This document shows positions 21,274-22,821 of a stretch of DNA of 22,821 nucleotides, piece after piece. The stretch comes from JACDBD01 sp050743385 (GTDB lineage Bacteria > Actinomycetota > Acidimicrobiia > IMCC26256 > JACDBD01). The position numbers and the translations under genes were made by a program. The stretch spans positions 1 through 22,821 of the forward strand of contig JBOGFJ010000189.1 in assembly GCA_050743385.1 (NCBI GenBank), read 5' to 3'. Within the stretch, counting starts at the first letter, position 1; each line of letters begins with the position of its first letter. The notes below the pieces were generated by a model. It had not been told where the DNA came from, made no database searches, and saw only the letters and a program-made list of their open reading frames with translations.

Positions 21274-21279
21274 TACGAT
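21274..21279 (+). promoter_or_regulatory. Possible -10 element of a leaderless MFS transcript
   Basis: TACGAT fits TAnnnT and lies 6 bases before the ATG at 21286. No Shine-Dalgarno precedes the ATG. No clear -35 box was found. The gene could also be read through from the reductase, which ends 47 bases upstream. Confidence 0.35.
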
Positions 21280-21285
21280 GGGCCG

Positions 21286-22464
21286 ATGGGCAAGCCCGAC
21301 CCGCTTCTGACGCCGCGCTTCCTGCTCGTCGTGCTGTCCGGTCTCCTCTATTTCACCGCTCTCGGCATGCTCCTCCCGGTGGTGCCGCTCTATGTGGAGG
21401 ACCGGCTCGGTGGTGGCGCGGCCGCGGTGGGGGTGGCGGTCGGCTCCCTGTTCGTCGGGGCGGTGCTCCTGCGCCCGTACGTGGGTCGCCTCGGTGACCG
21501 CATCGGACGGCGGGTGCTGATCATCGGGGGCGCGCTGATCGTGGCGATCACGACCGCGCTCTCGGGGGCGGTGGCGGCATTGCCCTTCCTCGTGGGCATC
21601 CGTCTCCTCGCCGGAGTCGGAGAGGCCGCCTTCTTCGTCGGCGCGGCGACGATGGTCACCGACCTCGCACCGGTGGCGCGGCGGGGCGAAGCCCTCAGCT
21701 ACTGGTCGGTGGCGATCTACGGCGGGCTCGCCGCCGGCCCGGCGCTGGGCGAGGCCGTTCTGGGTGACGATCGGTTCGTGATGGTGTTCCTGGTCGCCGC
21801 GGGCATCGCCATGGGCGCTGCCGTCCTCGGCACGGCAACGGCCGACGTGGAACGACCGGAGGGTCCGCCCGCCGCGGGTCCCCTGTGGAACCGGGCCGCG
21901 CTCCCGCCGGGGTTCGTGCTCTTCCTCGGCCTCGCCGGGCTCGCCGCCTTCCTCGCCTTCGCGCGCCTCTACGCCGACGAGCTCGGCATGGGCGGGGCCC
22001 AGGCGGTCTTCCTCTTGTACGGCGGGCTGGTGTTGTGCGTCCGGATCATCGGGGCGCGCCTGCCCGACGTTCTCGGCCCGCGGCGCGCCGGGACGGGTGC
22101 GCTGGTCGCGACCGCGGCCGGGATGGCGGTCATCGCGGCGTGGCGGAGCCCGGTCGGCCTGCTCGTCGGCACCGCCGTGTTCGCGGCGGGCATGTCGCTG
22201 CTGTACCCCGCCCTCCTCGTGCTCGCGCTCGATGCCGCTCCCGACGCCGAGCGGGCATCGGTCGTCGGTACGTTCAGCAGCTTCTTCGACCTCTCGCAGG
22301 GATTGGGTGCGCTGATGCTCGGCGGCGTTGCCGAGCTCACCGGTTATCGGGGCGCGTTCGCGGCGGCAGCGGGGTTGGCGATCGTGGGCCTGGTCGTGCT
22401 GCGCGGCGGCGTCGGCCGCGGCGTCGCCGCGCGCGCTCGTCCGGCCGAGACGCTGCCCGCCTGA
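21286..22464 (+). CDS. MFS transporter
   Basis: This 392-aa protein has the hydrophobic pattern of about 12 transmembrane helices. Loop 2-3 contains the MFS signature GRLGDRIGRR (67-76). The first helix region is FLLVVLSGLLYFTALGMLLPVVPLYVED, typical of drug/metabolite exporters of the DHA1-like branch, with an acidic residue after helix 1. The central loop (about 185-205, VERPEGPPAAGPLWNRA) is cytoplasmic by charge. Substrate and direction of transport cannot be read. By position after the ferredoxin reductase it could export or import a pathway compound, but it may equally belong with the glycosyltransferase that starts 6 bases after its stop. The short helix-rich C-terminus ends in a basic tail. 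Confidence 0.9.
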   Translation: MGKPDPLLTPRFLLVVLSGLLYFTALGMLLPVVPLYVEDRLGGGAAAVGVAVGSLFVGAVLLRPYVGRLGDRIGRRVLIIGGALIVAITTALSGAVAALPFLVGIRLLAGVGEAAFFVGAATMVTDLAPVARRGEALSYWSVAIYGGLAAGPALGEAVLGDDRFVMVFLVAAGIAMGAAVLGTATADVERPEGPPAAGPLWNRAALPPGFVLFLGLAGLAAFLAFARLYADELGMGGAQAVFLLYGGLVLCVRIIGARLPDVLGPRRAGTGALVATAAGMAVIAAWRSPVGLLVGTAVFAAGMSLLYPALLVLALDAAPDAERASVVGTFSSFFDLSQGLGALMLGGVAELTGYRGAFAAAAGLAIVGLVVLRGGVGRGVAARARPAETLPA

Positions 22465-22470
22465 CCGCGC

Positions 22471-22821
22471 GTGTCGTCGCTGCTCGTCACCAACGACTTC
22501 CCCCCGAAGACGGGCGGCATCCAGTCGTACCTCTACGAGCTGTGGCGCCGGCTGCCGCCGGACGAGACGACCGTGCTCACCACGTCGTACGAAGGCGACC
22601 GAGCCTTCGACGCCGCGCAAGCCCTCCGGGTCGAGCGGGCGCGGCAGCGGATCCTGCTCCCGACGCCGGCGCTCGCGCGACGCGCCGACGCGCTCGCGCG
22701 TGAAGTCGATGCCGCGGTCGTCTTCGTCGACCCGCTGCTGCCCCTCGGGCTCATCGCCCCCCGCCTCCGATCGGCGCCGTACGTCGTGGTCGCGCACGGC
22801 GCCGAGATCACGGTGCCCGGC
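22471..22821 (+). CDS. Glycosyltransferase family 4, N-terminal fragment (PimB-like)
   Basis: The first 117 codons are present; the gene runs off the right edge. It starts with GTG at 22471, 6 bases after the MFS stop. The N-terminus reads LLVTNDFPPKTGGIQSYLYE, the hallmark of actinobacterial GT4 mannosyltransferases of the PimB type, which add mannose to phosphatidylinositol mannoside lipids at the inner face of the membrane. Further on, FVDPLLPLG and VVVAHGAEI (about 104-112) mark the first Rossmann half. The sugar-nucleotide site in the C-terminal half is outside the window, so donor and product remain family-level inference. It appears to be the first gene of a cell-envelope region distinct from the catabolic genes to the left. 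Confidence 0.8.
   Translation, partial: MSSLLVTNDFPPKTGGIQSYLYELWRRLPPDETTVLTTSYEGDRAFDAAQALRVERARQRILLPTPALARRADALAREVDAAVVFVDPLLPLGLIAPRLRSAPYVVVAHGAEITVPG

Noticed and set aside
21235..22797. 520-codon minus-strand open frame opposite the MFS and glycosyltransferase genes
   Set aside because: Charged, repetitive shadow composition; the plus strand has the MFS signature and the PimB-like N-terminus.
1..22821. CRISPR arrays, tRNAs, insertion sequences, prophage or defence systems
   Set aside because: No regularly spaced repeats, tRNA-like cloverleaf, transposase or defence-domain motif was seen on either strand.

Overview
The window looks like a chromosomal segment of a high-GC actinobacterium. 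GC content is about 70% with very strong G/C preference at third codon positions, GTG starts are frequent, and several starts look leaderless. A PimB-like mannosyltransferase begins at the right edge, and the catabolic gene set is of the kind seen in Acidimicrobiia and Mycobacteriales. I cannot fix the genus. No rRNA, tRNA, CRISPR, insertion sequence or phage gene was seen.

Most of the window is a CoA-thioester catabolic region (lipid, steroid, terpenoid or aromatic side-chain type) in short, tightly packed operons. Left block (1-2725, minus): AMP-forming acyl-CoA ligase, acyl-CoA dehydrogenase and the start of a crotonase, head to head with a TetR regulator (2727-3383, plus). Next is a non-catabolic insert (3562-6213): a cysteine-free HesB-like protein, a protein with a Coq4-type HDxxH-x11-E signature, and a convergent Nfu_N plus HEAT-repeat protein. 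From 6260 to 9451 an SDR and crotonase (minus) diverge from a MaoC-type half dehydratase and a second SDR (plus). From 9467 to 14118 a fused two-domain CaiB/BaiF CoA-transferase and a membrane-anchored protein (minus) diverge from an amidohydrolase (plus). From 14203 to 15289 a MerR regulator diverges from a small 54-aa gene that has its own promoter and a strong terminator. From 15327 to 19917 (minus) lies an operon: NDP-forming acyl-CoA synthetase, crotonase/isomerase, SCP2/Ltp2-type thiolase and DUF35 protein. From 20012 to the end (plus) come a ferredoxin reductase, an MFS transporter and the glycosyltransferase fragment.

Together the genes offer three ways to load or move CoA (AMP ligase, NDP-forming synthetase, CoA-transferase), one dehydrogenation step, three crotonases plus a MaoC-type protein, two SDR dehydrogenases and a thiolase/aldolase-type cleavage pair. 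The substrate cannot be read from the sequence.

The main new observation is a shared palindrome, TGAC-N6-GTCA. By eye it occurs exactly three times in the window, once in each of three divergent promoter regions (8095-8108, 12882-12895, 19957-19970). This suggests one regulator, possibly the local TetR, controls six transcription units. Other notable points are the Coq4-like protein, the 54-aa gene beside MerR, and a CoA-transferase fusion whose C-terminal half has its own well-placed ribosome binding site and GTG.
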